NCBI GenBank assembly: GCA_963682055.1
Contig: OY821746.1
Location: 15,055,992-15,119,991, forward strand
Length of the DNA: 64,000 nucleotides
Source of the DNA: Primula veris
Taxonomy: Eukaryota; Streptophyta; Magnoliopsida; Ericales; Primulaceae
Reading direction: 5' to 3'
The notes below the pieces were generated by a model. It was given only the letters and a program-made list of their open reading frames with translations, ran no database searches and was not told the DNA's origin. The translations under genes were made by a program, and so were the position numbers. This document shows positions 1-10,940 of the stretch, one piece after another; position 1 is the first letter of the stretch; every line of letters starts with the position of its first letter.

Positions 1-1344
1 AAAGGTGGTGGAATAGGCAGCGCCCGAACCCGAGGCGACAGGGGTTTGATGCCCCGGTCGGGGGTCCTCTTTTCTTCTTTTAGGGGCCGGTTGCGGGTTT
101 CTTCCCGTTCGTGGCCGCTCCATCCTTTCCGCTATGGGCCGGTTTCTTCGAGGGCTTGTTGCGGCGAACCGATCCCTTGGCTGGTCGATAAGGGCTACTG
201 AACGTGTTGCCCCGGCTGACCTCATGTCCTTCTCAATGTCGATATGCTGTTTTATGAGGGACCTCAGTTGAGGAACAGAGTTGGGTGGGGTCGCGATCAT
301 CTCGTTTCGGATCCTGCTCCCAACTACCATGTTTTGCCTAAAGGCAGCTATGGCGGTGGAGTCGGGACAGTCCGCGCATTCGGCATGCTTCAGCCAAAAC
401 CGACTATCATAGTTCTCGAGGGTCTCTTTAGATTGGACCCTCACTTGATAGAGTTGCTCCGGCTGGGCAGCTCTCTCTTTCAAGTTTATGAACCGGTGTG
501 CAAAGTCATAAGCTAGGTCGTCCCAACAGTGGATAGAATTGACGGGCAGGGACTGGAACCACTTACTAGCGAGCCTTCCCAGGCTGGCGGGAAAGCACCT
601 GCACATTAATTGGTCGAGGTGTGACCAATGGTTCATCTGGTATCGGTAGTGTCGGAGATGAGCCTCCGGATCAGAGTCCGCGTTGAAGGTTTGGAGGATA
701 GGGGCGATAAAGTTCCGGGGGGGAGTACTGTATTCAATTTCGTCCGAGAACGGGGTGCTGCGGGTCGAGGCCACGATTTTCAACGCTGCCTCACCAGCTG
801 CATCGTGTCGTCCGCGTCGGCCACGTCTCCGTGTCCGAGGTGGCTTATCGGTTCGGGCGTGACTAGATTCCGGCCGTGAGTCCCGACTACCATCCTGCCA
901 ACGGAGCCGAGAATGTATACTCCGCTCGTTATCGCGGCGAGAATTTCCTTCTTGGGAATGCTCCGACTCCGCACCCCTAACCGGCTCCCTGGGAGTCTCT
1001 AGGGGGGGTCGTCGGAGGGGTCCCAACCTGGACATCACGCTTTTAACGGGGACGGGAACCGATTTGTCTTGGCTCGCGCCTTGAGCGGGCACGAGTTCCG
1101 GCTCCATCAGCGAGGCTATCAAGGCTTTCTGGGCCGCAAGAGCGACGAGCTCTTTTTGGTGGATATCGATCATCATCTCTGTCAGCTCGGCCCGCGATCG
1201 GTGTGCGGGAGCTGTTGCGGTCAAGGGAACGGGCTCCCTGGTAGATGCGGTCCTAGGGGTCTCATCAAAAGAAAGCGTTCTCGGCATCCCAAGAACGTGG
1301 GGGGGTCGAGACGATGGAGTGTCAAATCGGTTATTGCCAGACAT
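1..1344 (-). CDS. Ty3/gypsy retrotransposon Gag, C-terminus beyond window edge
   Basis: One uninterrupted frame of 448 codons starts at an ATG at 1344, 45 bases past the primer-binding site, and runs off the left edge. The N-terminal ~200 residues are basic and low in complexity. From about residue 205 the sequence reads as the Retrotran_gag domain of plant Ty3/gypsy elements: a PPRNFIAP start, then SDPEAHLRHYRYQM, CFPASLGRLASKWF and W-D-L-A-Y-D-F motifs. Gag would form the virus-like particle of the element. The region is markedly richer in G+C than the rest of the window, and the frame has no stops, both consistent with a recent insertion. Pol and the other LTR must lie outside the window. 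The subfamily is not resolved. Confidence 0.85.
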   Translation of the reverse strand, partial: MSGNNRFDTPSSRPPHVLGMPRTLSFDETPRTASTREPVPLTATAPAHRSRAELTEMMIDIHQKELVALAAQKALIASLMEPELVPAQGASQDKSVPVPVKSVMSRLGPLRRPPLETPREPVRGAESEHSQEGNSRRDNERSIHSRLRWQDGSRDSRPESSHARTDKPPRTRRRGRRGRHDAAGEAALKIVASTRSTPFSDEIEYSTPPRNFIAPILQTFNADSDPEAHLRHYRYQMNHWSHLDQLMCRCFPASLGRLASKWFQSLPVNSIHCWDDLAYDFAHRFINLKERAAQPEQLYQVRVQSKETLENYDSRFWLKHAECADCPDSTAIAAFRQNMVVGSRIRNEMIATPPNSVPQLRSLIKQHIDIEKDMRSAGATRSVALIDQPRDRFAATSPRRNRPIAERMERPRTGRNPQPAPKRRKEDPRPGHQTPVASGSGAAYSTTF

Positions 1345-1388
1345 GTTTCTTTTAAGGACGGGGAGTCGAAGCTAACGCGTTTAGGTTT

Positions 1389-1404
1389 CCCACAGACGGC
1401 GCCA
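1389..1404 (-). other. Primer-binding site of the gypsy element (tRNA-Asp type)
   Basis: On the minus strand this reads TGGCGCCGTCTGTGGG, two bases downstream of the LTR end. The first nine bases, TGGCGCCGT, match the complement of the 3' end of plant tRNA-Asp, the usual primer of many plant Ty3/gypsy elements. Confidence 0.75.
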
Positions 1405-1406
1405 AT

Positions 1407-2160
1407 TGGCGAGCTTGATTTTCCTCCCAAGCTCGACTTAATCAATTTCGCGTTGGCTCCGATCTTCCGAGGCGGTCAGGTATGCTCCGGCGGTCAGGTG
1501 GTCTTCGTGCCTGCACAAGGAACGAACAGGGGCCCGGGGTTGTTGCCGGGTTTTCCCTCTCCAACGATCAAGTCAGTATCGGTGTTAACTGAAAGTAGGA
1601 ATATAATTAAGGATGAGGGACCGGGTCGGTTACAGGTCGATGTATCGAGTGGTACAGATAATGTTCAGGGGGTCCGGGTTGTTTTAGCTTTATCTCTCCT
1701 CTCTGTCTTTTTTCGTCGTCTTCTAAGTAGGATTAGGGGGGGTATTTATAGTGAGGTTCAGAGGTGTATTAACCCTTGGATCACTGTACTGGAAGATGCT
1801 GATCCAACGGCGTTAGGTCATTTATGACTCTGACAAGAGTACTGTCCTTTCCCGGGGCCCACAGGAGGTGTCCTGTGATTGGGCCACGTCGGTGAAACGT
1901 CAGGAGGGTCCCCCAAGGGAGCAGCAGCATTAATTGGGGAAGCGTACTCGACACGCTTCTTTGGGCCGGCCTCAGTACGGCTCGGCCCTCCCAATCCGGG
2001 GCGTCGCATCATTCAGGGTTGATGAGGCCCGGACGGCCCGCTTTGGGGGCGTTATTGCCCCGGACGAGGGGAGACTGATATTCACTCGCCAGTATCCAAC
2101 TGGAACATATAGCCTAACGCCCACGTTATCTGTGATCGTGAAATCTTCGTAGCTAGCACA
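1407..2160 (-). repeat. 5' LTR of the Ty3/gypsy element
   Basis: The 754-bp segment begins TGTGCTAGC and ends GCTCGCCA on the minus strand, has the expected TG...CA termini and is followed by the primer-binding site. It contains a TATA box near 1741-1751 and is GC-rich. Sequence right of 2160 is AT-rich host DNA (a carboxylesterase remnant). The partner LTR and the left target-site duplication are outside the window, so insertion age cannot be estimated. Confidence 0.8.
1741..1751 (-). promoter_or_regulatory. TATA box of the gypsy LTR
   Basis: The minus strand reads CTATAAATACC, a canonical plant TATA box, inside the LTR and about 400 bp upstream of the gag ATG. It would drive the genomic RNA of the retrotransposon. 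Confidence 0.6.
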
Positions 2161-2320
2161 ATTTACATTTTCACAACACTATGAAGTTACTGAAATGAAG
2201 AGGAACCAAAACAGGAAACTTGGGGATTTTTGGCCCATTGTATTTTTTAATTCTAATGAAAATTTAGATTGATAAAAAAAAGTATGATGATTTGAGGTGA
2301 TTTATACACCATCAGGGGTA
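2161..2320 (-). pseudogene. Carboxylesterase paralogue, first codons and promoter only, cut by gypsy insertion
   Basis: The minus strand from an ATG at 2238 encodes MGQKSPSF followed by a hydrophobic stretch. This matches the first eight residues and signal-like start of the carboxylesterase gene whose ATG is at 9903. The match continues upstream of the ATG, through the untranslated leader and towards the TATA region (ATTTATACACC here, TTTTATATACACC there). A stop follows after 19 codons and the gypsy LTR begins at 2160, so the rest of this copy has been displaced or lost. It is a decayed duplicate promoter plus signal peptide. Confidence 0.75.
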
Positions 2321-3444
2321 TTACCGAGTTACCCTTTTGCAGTAATCAATAAAGACTAATTTAATTTCTCCCCAAAATGAAAGGGAATAAAGAAATTGAA
2401 CTCATGTTCACAAGTTATTTAAACAATTGCAAGAGATAATATCATTTTAAATTTTAAAGCCAATGGATTGAGACGATCATCACTTCAAACCGGGAGCATT
2501 TTATTTGGTTATAATTATTCAAGGAAGGAAAAGCATTGAAACATTGTTAAATATTAACTATAGTAAATCCTATTGCATGCATCTAACTTATCTCAATTAA
2601 TCCATTGTGACTAAAAGATAAAATTCCAAATTTAGTAATATATAGTTTTTTATTTTGAATATTCCATTCCGTGACTACGAATTTTGGGTCTGTCGATAAT
2701 CTAAGAAGGAAAGAAGTAACTAATGATCAATGAAACGGTTCAGAATACACAGACACCTATAATGCATGCAAATACAGGCTTTGTAGTGGTCCGTTTCTAA
2801 AGTTTTGGGTGCCTTAGACCATCTTAAAAACGGTTTTTTTTTTCTTAGTAAAAAAACTATTTAAATAAAACTTATAAGATATGATTAATAAATGGTAAAA
2901 TATTAATGTAGAAATTATTAGATGCAATAAGTTGAGTACATTTAACAAAAAAATCAATGATACGAAGCAAATTTTTTACAAACTTCGCATTCGAAATTAA
3001 ATTATACTATAATATTTTAAAAAGGAAATTAGTGACCAAATCTGTTATTTATTCAACTAATCAAGTAATTACCCGTTTTTTTTAATATAAGAGAACACAT
3101 AAAATCTTATATAAAATTAAAGAATTCATTAGTGTCCTAAATTCTATAATGAAATAAAAAAACAAAATATTGTCTCTGCAAAAACTCGAGGACGGGTCGT
3201 AGACTCTTTAGTAAGAAAATCAAGCACTCTGACACATATAGCTATTGATTAGAGAAATAAAATTATATATATATATTTATTTATTTATTTATTGATTTAA
3301 TAATTTGTCAAACGGGGCCTTAAAAATATATGTTTTTTGGGGCTCTGGGCCCGTGTCTCTTGGGCCTAATCCAAAATCCGGCTATGTTTTTCTATAAAAA
3401 GATTATCCTCAAAACGTATAACTGTACTACTAGTACATATACTA
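2321..3444. other. AT-rich intergenic stretch, no gene seen
   Basis: There are no open frames of note. It contains poly-A/T runs and a (TATA)n/(TTTA)n microsatellite near 3268-3298. Fragments around 2790-2840 and 3310-3370 (GGGTGCCTTAGACC, GGGGCTCTGGGCCC) look like old transposon debris but I cannot assign them. Confidence 0.5.
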
Positions 3445-3700
3445 CTAGTAATCGTGCTCCACGCGTTGCGTGTGCGGCACGTAATGGAATAAAAATATAG
3501 AAAATAAATATAGTTATGATATAAATATGTGGATAATATAAAAAAAAATAGTTTAAAATTTAAAATAATGTTTAGTCGTTAAAGAGTAATAAATAGTTTT
3601 ATTAATTTTTACTTTTTATAGTATTATTGTAATTAATATAAATGTGTAGTGGTATTTTTGAAAAACAAAGCTAAATTAGGCGGTTTCATTTGAGTTGAGT
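3445..3700 (+). mobile_element. Helitron-like non-autonomous repeat, copy 1
   Basis: This segment is closely similar, in opposite orientation, to 33829-34097. Both share a start of AGTAATCGTGC, an imperfect short palindrome around GCGTTGCGTGTGCG, then CACGTAAT, a long AT-rich body including AAATAGTTTTATTAATTTTTAC, and an end near CTAAATTAGG. The GC-rich hairpin beside an otherwise AT-rich body recalls the termini of plant Helitrons, but no diagnostic TC/CTRR ends are proven, so the family is an inference and the repeat itself is the observation. Confidence 0.55.
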
Positions 3701-5302
3701 GACTTATTATAATATAATAATATCTAGAATCACAAATTATAGCCAAAATAATGTGTAAGGATTTTTTAGGAATCAGTTAATTAATGTAATGAAATTTTCC
3801 TTTCGTATGCATAGACCATCTTGCACTCATGTCATTAGATCACGGACACAGGCTTATTTACCTGTATAGACAGTCTTATTTATAGTAGGAATAGTATGAT
3901 TATACATTAAAACCTGTTTAATTATAGAGTATTCTATAGTAAAAAACTTTATATAGCCGTAAATATTATAGGTCTTGGCTTGAGCCAGTTATTAATAAAC
4001 ATAAACTTGTTATATTCCATGTCTTAATAAATTTACCTTCTAATATTAATTACGTACATTGTAAAAATATATATCTCTTAACATTAAGTTTAAAATAATA
4101 TAAATGCGAGAATGATTTGATTCTTTTGAGGGATGTCTAGCTACATCTACAACTTTTGAAGGCAAAATATATTTTCATATTGTAAGTATGTTTAAAGGTT
4201 CTTGACACTATGTATTTTGTATGTTTATAATAAATACAATATTTTTCTACATTCTGGGTTGCAGAGTTTTATGTGTAGGTACAAATTTGATTGGTCAATT
4301 TATAATAAACCATCCATTTCCATTTGTCTTTAATAGAAAAGATATTTCACCAGATCTTTAATATTACTATTTAAACATGAAAAATTATTTATTTATTTCT
4401 CCCTTTAGCTTAAATTATATCTTTACTCAAAATAATGTCCAGAAATGAATATTATTTATTATAAACAACTAACTTGGGAAATATTTTTTTTTTTTGTGTG
4501 TAAGTTTATTTGATAAAATAGAGCGGGACAAAATTTAGACGTATATTTATATAACGGATAATTATAAATAATGAGTTGAATCAGTAAGGTGGAGAGAATG
4601 GTCCTTCATGACCTAATTGGTATTGTCAATAAGCAGGAACGCATTCACGCTTAGACATGGGGTGGCACATGCCCCCAAATTTTTCAGAAAAATTTACCAA
4701 AATACCCCTGGTTATTCTATTTATTACTGAACTGCCATTAGTTAAATATAAATACATTTTTATATTTTTTTTAATATTTCTTTTGAACTCTCTGTTTCTC
4801 TCTTTTCTTATGTCCATCTAATAGGTTGCTGATAAATCATTAACTTTGTTCGGTTAACTTATGCTTCTCAACAGTAATGATTAGGATGATTGATAATAAT
4901 GAATTGGATAATGCTATATTTCTTTATTGATCGGTGAGATTACAATGTTTTATTACAAATGTATTAAGTACTTTTATACTCGGTGTAATTCCTCGGGTTT
5001 TTGACTTTAACTTATAATTGGCCTGTATTTTTTTAGTGAGATAAACTCTGAAATTTTTTTGTATTAATTTGTCTTTTTCTTCTTGGAAGTCCGATGATCC
5101 GTTTTACTCCTATTTGACTCTATTTATAGGGGGTACGTGCTTCATAGGATGTTAACAAGTGTCGCTCTCATCTGTCAACTCATGGATTTTTTGAGTGTTG
5201 GGCCTCTGTTAATCGGACTTTTAACTTCGGTGGATAATCACTCTCATATCTATTTAAAGGAAAAGACCACTATTTTCTTATCCCAACTATATTTGCGTTG
5301 GG
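3701..5302. other. Intergenic, with a possible solo-LTR-like segment
   Basis: No gene is supported. The part around 5010-5300 has a TATTTATAGGGGGTACG stretch resembling a plant LTR promoter and shows moderate GC, but no LTR ends or target duplications were found. The remainder is AT-rich. Confidence 0.35.
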
Positions 5303-5310
5303 TATCCAGT

Positions 5311-5495
5311 CAGGGGGAAGCTAAGTGGGGACGATCGGGTGTCACGGCACCCCCCATAATTTTAGAAATCCCAAGTGACGCAATTTTTTTTTAGTACAAT
5401 TTCTTTTTAGGTGTAGATTTGGCACCCCCATAAAAATATGTTACTTGTACATATATTTTGGCACCCCCCATTTATATATCCTGGCTTCGCCCCTG
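5311..5495. mobile_element. hAT-type MITE with perfect 8-bp target duplication
   Basis: The 185-bp element has inverted ends CAGGGGGAAGCTAAG and CTGGCTTCGCCCCTG and is flanked on both sides by TATCCAGT (5303-5310 and 5496-5503). The CAGGGGC-like terminal repeat plus an 8-bp duplication is diagnostic of hAT-superfamily miniature elements. It has no coding capacity. Confidence 0.85.
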
Positions 5496-5503
5496 TATCC
5501 AGT

Positions 5504-7258
5504 AAAAGCATACGGGTCGGGTTACTACCGAATATCGCTTAACGGGTATTATTTTCATGTCGTATCAGTTGCTCACCCCACAAACACTTTACAAGCTAAT
5601 AAAAAACTTAGATATTTAGGTTTTACTTTTCTTTTTAGATTTTCTAGTTTCTGATCGGATTTTTGGAGATTTTACAGTCACTTTTATAACCTTCGTGTTG
5701 GATTTATGCGAAGTTGGATGTTCAATCGTTTTGAATTAGAGATTAGATTAGTTTTTTGCTTTGGAACTTTTATTTTAATTTTTTATTGGGATTTCCTTTT
5801 AGTTTATTTTTTTTGGCAATTGGATTTTTCTTAATAATAGGTGCCACAATTAATTAATTTAGTTTATTTTTTCAGCAATTGGGTTTCGCTTTTAATAGGT
5901 GCCACAGTTAATTAATTGGATTGTTTTTTTGGATTAAAGCCACTAAACCCGTGTATACATACTTTAGTAAATTGTTATACCTTTTAAATAATGTAATTAT
6001 GATTTATGGATTGCTTTCAAAAATTGGGTAAACGTCACATAGTCAAATAAAAATTACTTTCAATTCTAATAACTTTTTTTCTATATTTCTTCATTTATCG
6101 ATAACTATTTAAATATGCATCTTATTTTTATATGGTTGGGGAGTTCTATAAAATAATAATAATAATAATAAACTAAGTGTAAACATATTGTATTTTTACA
6201 TGCCTGTGAAAACTATCAAACAAAAATAATAATAAGTATTTATAGTAAATAAAATTATTGAGATGATGTAGTAACTACACAAAAATTAAGCTCATGACTT
6301 TTAAAATAGTACTCGCCAATTTGTTTTGTTCAATTCAAATAATACAGAGCCTAAAGAATTCGTACGCTAAAAGTAGAAAAAATAAAATAAATGAGCTTTT
6401 TTTTCGAAGGCAAAAATTGAAGATTCAGTTAAATCTTTCCAGCATAATAAATTAAAGAGAGAATAAAAAAAATCACAAGTAGTTAGAGGTTAACATAGTT
6501 TTAACATGTAAAATAGTGTCACATAATCATTTAGTTAAACATGCTTAGTTACATGTGTGTATTTTATATTTTTTTCTCACAACGGTATGCTATTATACAA
6601 AGTTATTTATTTATATGGTAGGAGAATATTGTGGAATGGTTAATTATGGAAATAGTTAATTAGTTTTGCCACATCATCAACTAAATAACTGGTTAGATTT
6701 AATAAGGTTTTTAACAATGTTAAAATTAATTGATAGTTTAACACAACTAATATAGAGGAAAAAATGCTTGGTATTTTTATATAACAAGAAAGATAAGTGT
6801 ATCATTGTGGATGTTCTTAATAAATAAGATTTAGTATAGCGTTATCGACCAATTAGAATTGTATGCATGGAGGTATATATGTAGAGAAACTCTATAACTA
6901 TCATTTAAACCTTAACGATACATACTTATATATACTATATATTTACATTTAATTTTTATAAAATTATACCTTTTTCTGTTTAACATTGCTAAATTGTTGC
7001 TAAAATTACCCACACGCATTTTAGCAACATAACCGAAAAAGTTTTATGATGGTAAATGAATTTTTTCTTGTAGTGTTGGGGATTTAGAAATAAATTACTT
7101 TCGAAATAATTATTTGTTTATTTTCAGCTTTTGAAGAATCTTTAGTATTTAGTTTATTTTCTAAGTGTGTTTCTTTTATTATGTTATTCACTTTAGTATA
7201 ACACGTGACCTTTTGGTCATGATATTGATATTAATAAAAAGTTACATAAATATTGTTT
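5504..7258. other. AT-rich intergenic stretch; possible CACTA end near 7066
   Basis: No coding region is seen. The sequence around 6980-7075 ends TTCTTGTAGTG, which resembles the right terminus of a CACTA-type miniature element, but no matching left end was found. A (AAT)n microsatellite lies at 6155-6172. Confidence 0.4.
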
Positions 7259-8160
7259 TTATTTTGGAGAGATTCCATTGTTTTTATTTTGAGTATTTAC
7301 GGTGTGGTTTCGCTTCTTGAGTCTTTTTGACACCCCTATCAACACCTGTGACATTACCTTTAATTCCACATTACCACTTGGCTCGTTTAACCCATCTAAT
7401 TCTTTAATTGTACCTGTAACTTTATCAGTCTCTTTGAGATCATTACCCTCGATTAAACCATTGTCCTCTTTATCTTTTTCTTTATTTTGTCTAATAACCC
7501 TTTTAATGCCCCATCCTACTCTAGGTACTTTGAAACTTTTCTCAGTTTGAACATGTTTTTTACACTCGATATGAAAGTGGCCTTGCAACCAACATTTATC
7601 GCAATACTTTGGGAATTTTTCAAATTCCACTTTCAACCAAAAACCATTTTCCAGAGAGGTACCTATCCAAATTCTATCGTTTCTACTATCTAATAAATCC
7701 ATTTATACACAAACTCGTGCGAAAGCAGGACGAGCATGCGTGTGTCTAGCCAAGTCTGTATCCAAAAACTTCCCAAAAGGCTAAGAAATAGTTTTAAGAT
7801 AGGAAGGAACACATAAATTCAAGGGTAAGCTAGCGAATCTCACCCAAACAGGGGCGATAAAAGATTCCGTTTTCAAAAAAAAATCTGAGGTCGATTTAAA
7901 AATTGTGAAAAGAGAGTCCTCAATTTCGTGGTTATTTCTAGTACAGGCCCGGTTAAAGTCCTTACCACTCATAGTTTTAATAAAAATATGACGATAATGC
8001 ATAACCCCAACAATTAAGACTTCTGCTAAACCCCAATTCTTAACTATATGATCACATATCACCTAAATATTAGGCTAGACTCTACTGAATTTAGCAATAA
8101 TCACATATTGAAGCGGGGATTCAGATCTATGAATTTCTAGATCAGTAAAAATGATGGTCG
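7259..8160 (-). pseudogene. LINE ORF1-like relic: DUF4283 domain plus zinc knuckle
   Basis: The minus strand from about 8160 reads KPTIIFTDLEIHRSESPLQY, then (7781-8062) a region with HYRHIFIKTM and APVWVRFASLPLNLCVPSYL, the signature of the DUF4283 domain in ORF1 of plant L1-type LINEs and related cellular genes. The next frame (7259-7702) contains YCDKCWLQGHFHIECKK, a CX2CX4HX4C zinc knuckle of the type that follows DUF4283, then a lysine-rich tail. Stops and a frame change between about 7700 and 7780 and near 8064 break the gene. No reverse transcriptase follows. It is a dead fragment of a LINE or DUF4283 gene. Confidence 0.7.
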
Positions 8161-8292
8161 GTTTAGAGTTTTTCGACCTAATTTGTCTATTGGGAAGATG
8201 AATATCACAATTTTAAAAGTACTTAAATTCACCTTTATTAGAAGTAGATTCAGTACTCCTACCTAGCAGTATAGAGGCATAGTAGCTGTGGG

Positions 8293-8509
8293 TAGGGATG
8301 ACAATTTCGCGAGTTTCAATCCGAACCAACCCACCGTGGGTCGGGTAAAAGTGCAATTATATTCAGGTCGGATCGGGTTTAAATGGGTAAAAATTGCAAC
8401 TTAAAAAAATGCAACTTAAAAATATTTTTGGAAAACGGATCAAATGGGTAAATGTGCAACTTTGTCCTCTGGTCGGATTGGATTGAAACCCGCAAAATTG
8501 CCATCCCCG
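8293..8509. mobile_element. hAT-type MITE with 8-bp target duplication
   Basis: Inverted ends TAGGGATGACAATTTCGCG and CGCAAAATTGCCATCCCCG bound a 217-bp element. It is flanked by GCTGTGGG (8285-8292) and GGTGTGGG (8510-8517), an 8-bp duplication with one mismatch. The internal sequence is rich in GGGT/ACCC blocks typical of this plant MITE group. Non-coding. Confidence 0.8.
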
Positions 8510-8517
8510 GGTGTGGG

Positions 8518-9015
8518 AGACCTCTTTTGTCTTGTCGATATGCTACTTACTAGATTCCATTTTTTAATAAAATAAATGTTTATAAGCTGTGAGTATATAT
8601 AAGTATACATGAGTGGAGTGATATAATTGAGGAAAAGAGAATAGAAAGAGGGAAGAGATACATGGAGATCGAGGGAGAAAAGCGGCGGCATAGGTAGACT
8701 ATGTCACCATAATCGCATTTCTCTCTCTAAAAGGGGACTATGTCTCTTTCTAATGGGTGCAAATTTAACTTGATAGCATGGAGAACGATCCGTACTCATG
8801 ATTATATAAGACGAAATTACAAGTAAAATACAAAATTAAGAAATTCTAATAGCACATTGTTAGAACAATTTTATTTATAAACACACTGCATTGACATCCT
8901 TTATAGCAGAGGACAACTAACAAAACAACTTACAAGTTTGAACAAACTCTAAAGCTGTAAACTGATTAAGCAATGCGGACTTTTTAACACCATAACGAAG
9001 AATTTAGTAATAATA
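8518..9015. other. Intergenic, 3' flank of the carboxylesterase gene
   Basis: No gene is recognised. The right part (about 8860-9015) probably includes the 3' untranslated region of the minus-strand carboxylesterase gene. Confidence 0.4.
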
Positions 9016-9903
9016 CTAGATGCTGTTGAAGAAGGAAGAGAGTCTCGGGTGCACGCTGTATGCGGCAAAACTCAATAGGAAAAAATCATGCAATCCTAAG
9101 TATTCGTGGTATACCACTTTTCCTTTATACCCATTCGATTGCAACATATTGGCATAGGCCTGTCCACGATAAAACAACGGGTCCAAATACGCTGTAATAA
9201 CAAAAACATTACTAGTTCCGATTGTCGCAAGTTTTGGGTCCACTAAAGGGTTAATACGCGTGTCATCAAGATCAGTACTTTTAGCGAATGTTTCCCATAT
9301 ACCATTTTCAATTGATCTCCCTAACACGTCTATTGGCTCACCCATTAGTGGTACTAGCCCCCAAAAGTAGGGGCAAAGTAAAGCAATCCCTTGAATTTTC
9401 TAGCCACTTATTTCATTCGAAGCTATTTTCATAGCCATGTTGTGAGCAATGTTACCACCAGCACTGTCTCCCGATAAAAATATTCTCTCGAAATCGACCC
9501 TAGTATTTAAAGTTGGATTTGTACCACTCCCATTATGGTGGGAAGCAACATAATGAAGGGAAGACCATGAATCATCGTATGCAGTTGAGACGTCTAACAA
9601 TCGATAATCAACTGATAGTGCTATTACATTTGATTGGTCAACTATTGCTCCAACAAAATTGTCATATTCAATGTCAGAGGTCGATCCCAATGCAAAACCA
9701 CCACCATGATAGTAAACAACAAGAGGTAGTTTTTTATCACTGTAATCATTATTAGGGTAAGTGTCTGGGATATAAAGCCTTGCGTTCACGTAGTCTGTGA
9801 TCATATGATCGGTGTAAGTAGCGCCATATGCATTTTTATATGGGCAGGAAGCAATTGCAATGTAGATGAAAAAACATATGAAACTTGGGGATTTTTGGCC
9901 CAT
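9016..9903 (-). pseudogene. Plant carboxylesterase (CXE, alpha/beta-hydrolase), one in-frame stop
   Basis: The frame has 295 codons from an ATG at 9903 to a stop at 9016-9018, interrupted once by TAG at 9400-9402 in place of what is probably Leu. It begins with a hydrophobic leader (about residues 7-20), then PLVVYYHGGGFALGS with the oxyanion-hole HGGG. FLSGDSAGGNIAHN carries the nucleophile Ser, AYLDPLF the acid Asp and GLHDFF the His. All three catalytic residues survive, and both halves lie in the same frame. It is slightly short for the family (~310-330 aa), lacking a few residues after YRLL where family members have a PEHPLP segment. Family members hydrolyse ester substrates, and some are gibberellin-receptor relatives. 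It is either a recent pseudogene or produces a truncated protein that lacks the Asp and His. Confidence 0.8.
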
Positions 9904-9961
9904 TGTAATTAGGTTCCAATGAAATTGAAAATTGAGTTTGATAAAAGAAAGGTTACGAGTT

Positions 9962-9973
9962 CTTTTATATACA
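9962..9973 (-). promoter_or_regulatory. TATA box of the carboxylesterase gene
   Basis: The minus strand reads TGTATATAAAAG about 60 bases upstream of the ATG at 9903. The equivalent position in the dead copy at 2.3 kb is similar but altered. Confidence 0.55.
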
Positions 9974-10010
9974 CCTTAAGGGGCGGTGAGTATCCTTTTC
10001 TCCAATGTAA

Positions 10011-10900
10011 ATGTTTATTTACTTGAGCCAAATATGGAAGCAAAAAAGGCATATTGCAATGATATTCGGTGTATCACGATTTGTTTCCATAATTGTAAAA
10101 GATAGAGGCAACTGACTTTTTAATATAGTGGATATAAGAAATAAGAATATGATTAATGCAGATTGAGATCAAAGTGGGATGATTCACTTCATGTGACACC
10201 TTGCATTTCCATGTTTGTGTTTTCCCTTTTCTCAAAGATGGAAAAAAAGAAGAATTGGAAACTGATTCAGTTCTAGTTCCGTAAGATATACAAAGTAAAA
10301 TGTTTTGACCCAATTCGTTGCATCCTGACGAGTTACGAAGAAGAAAAAAAACAGATGAACACGCAAGAAAAACCGATAAGCACCACTTTTTAGTGCATAT
10401 AGGATGAACACACAATATAGCATTGTTGGTTCTATTCTTGTCCTTAGCCCAAATCTTCTACCCCTATTATTTTTCGATTCATGTTTATCTACTCAGATCC
10501 CAAATATGGAAGAAAAAAACCATATTTTATGAATCAATTATTAATACGGTCTATCTTGATTTGTATCAATATCTGTAAGTTATCAGAAGTGCTTAATACA
10601 CTAGATAAAGACATAATCAATGAAGATTGAGATCAAACTTGGATGTTTCGTTTTATAAGATTCTTTGCATTTCTAAGTTTGTTCTCAGAGAAGGAAAATA
10701 GCAATGAAAGTGAATAGAGTTTCAGTTAACCTCTCCATACTACAGCAGAGTATTAATGTTTCCCCAAAATATAGGAAAAAGTTGAAATACTTGCAACTTA
10801 TTGACTTGTTGATTCGGGTTAGTACTGTCATTTCGACCCAATCGGTTGCATCCTGGCAACTCAGGGTCGGAGAGTAGGAAAAAACCAATACACGGAAAAA
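10011..10900. repeat. Tandem duplication of a non-coding segment (two units)
   Basis: Units at about 10011-10400 and 10481-10900 align along their length. Shared words include ATGTTTAT, CAAATATGGAAG, AGATTGAGATCAAA, TTTGCATTTC, TTGACCCAATTCGTTGCATCC (second copy TCGACCCAATCGGTTGCATCC) and the AAAAAACC region. The short open frames on the minus strand of both units are AT-rich, differ between the copies and match no known protein, so I read this as duplicated upstream or intergenic DNA rather than a gene. Confidence 0.6.
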
Positions 10901-10940
10901 GTCTAAAAGCAAGAATAAATTGAATCCACTTGAGCATCCA

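Noticed and set aside
244..2152. Several open frames of 60-250 codons in the GC-rich left end, the longest 252 codons on the plus strand at 1069-1827
   Set aside because: They lie antisense to the gypsy gag frame or within its LTR and have no recognisable protein; they exist because the GC-rich region has few stops.
10074..10937. Minus-strand open frames of 60-113 codons in the duplicated block
   Set aside because: The frames are not conserved between the two units, are very AT-rich and match no family.
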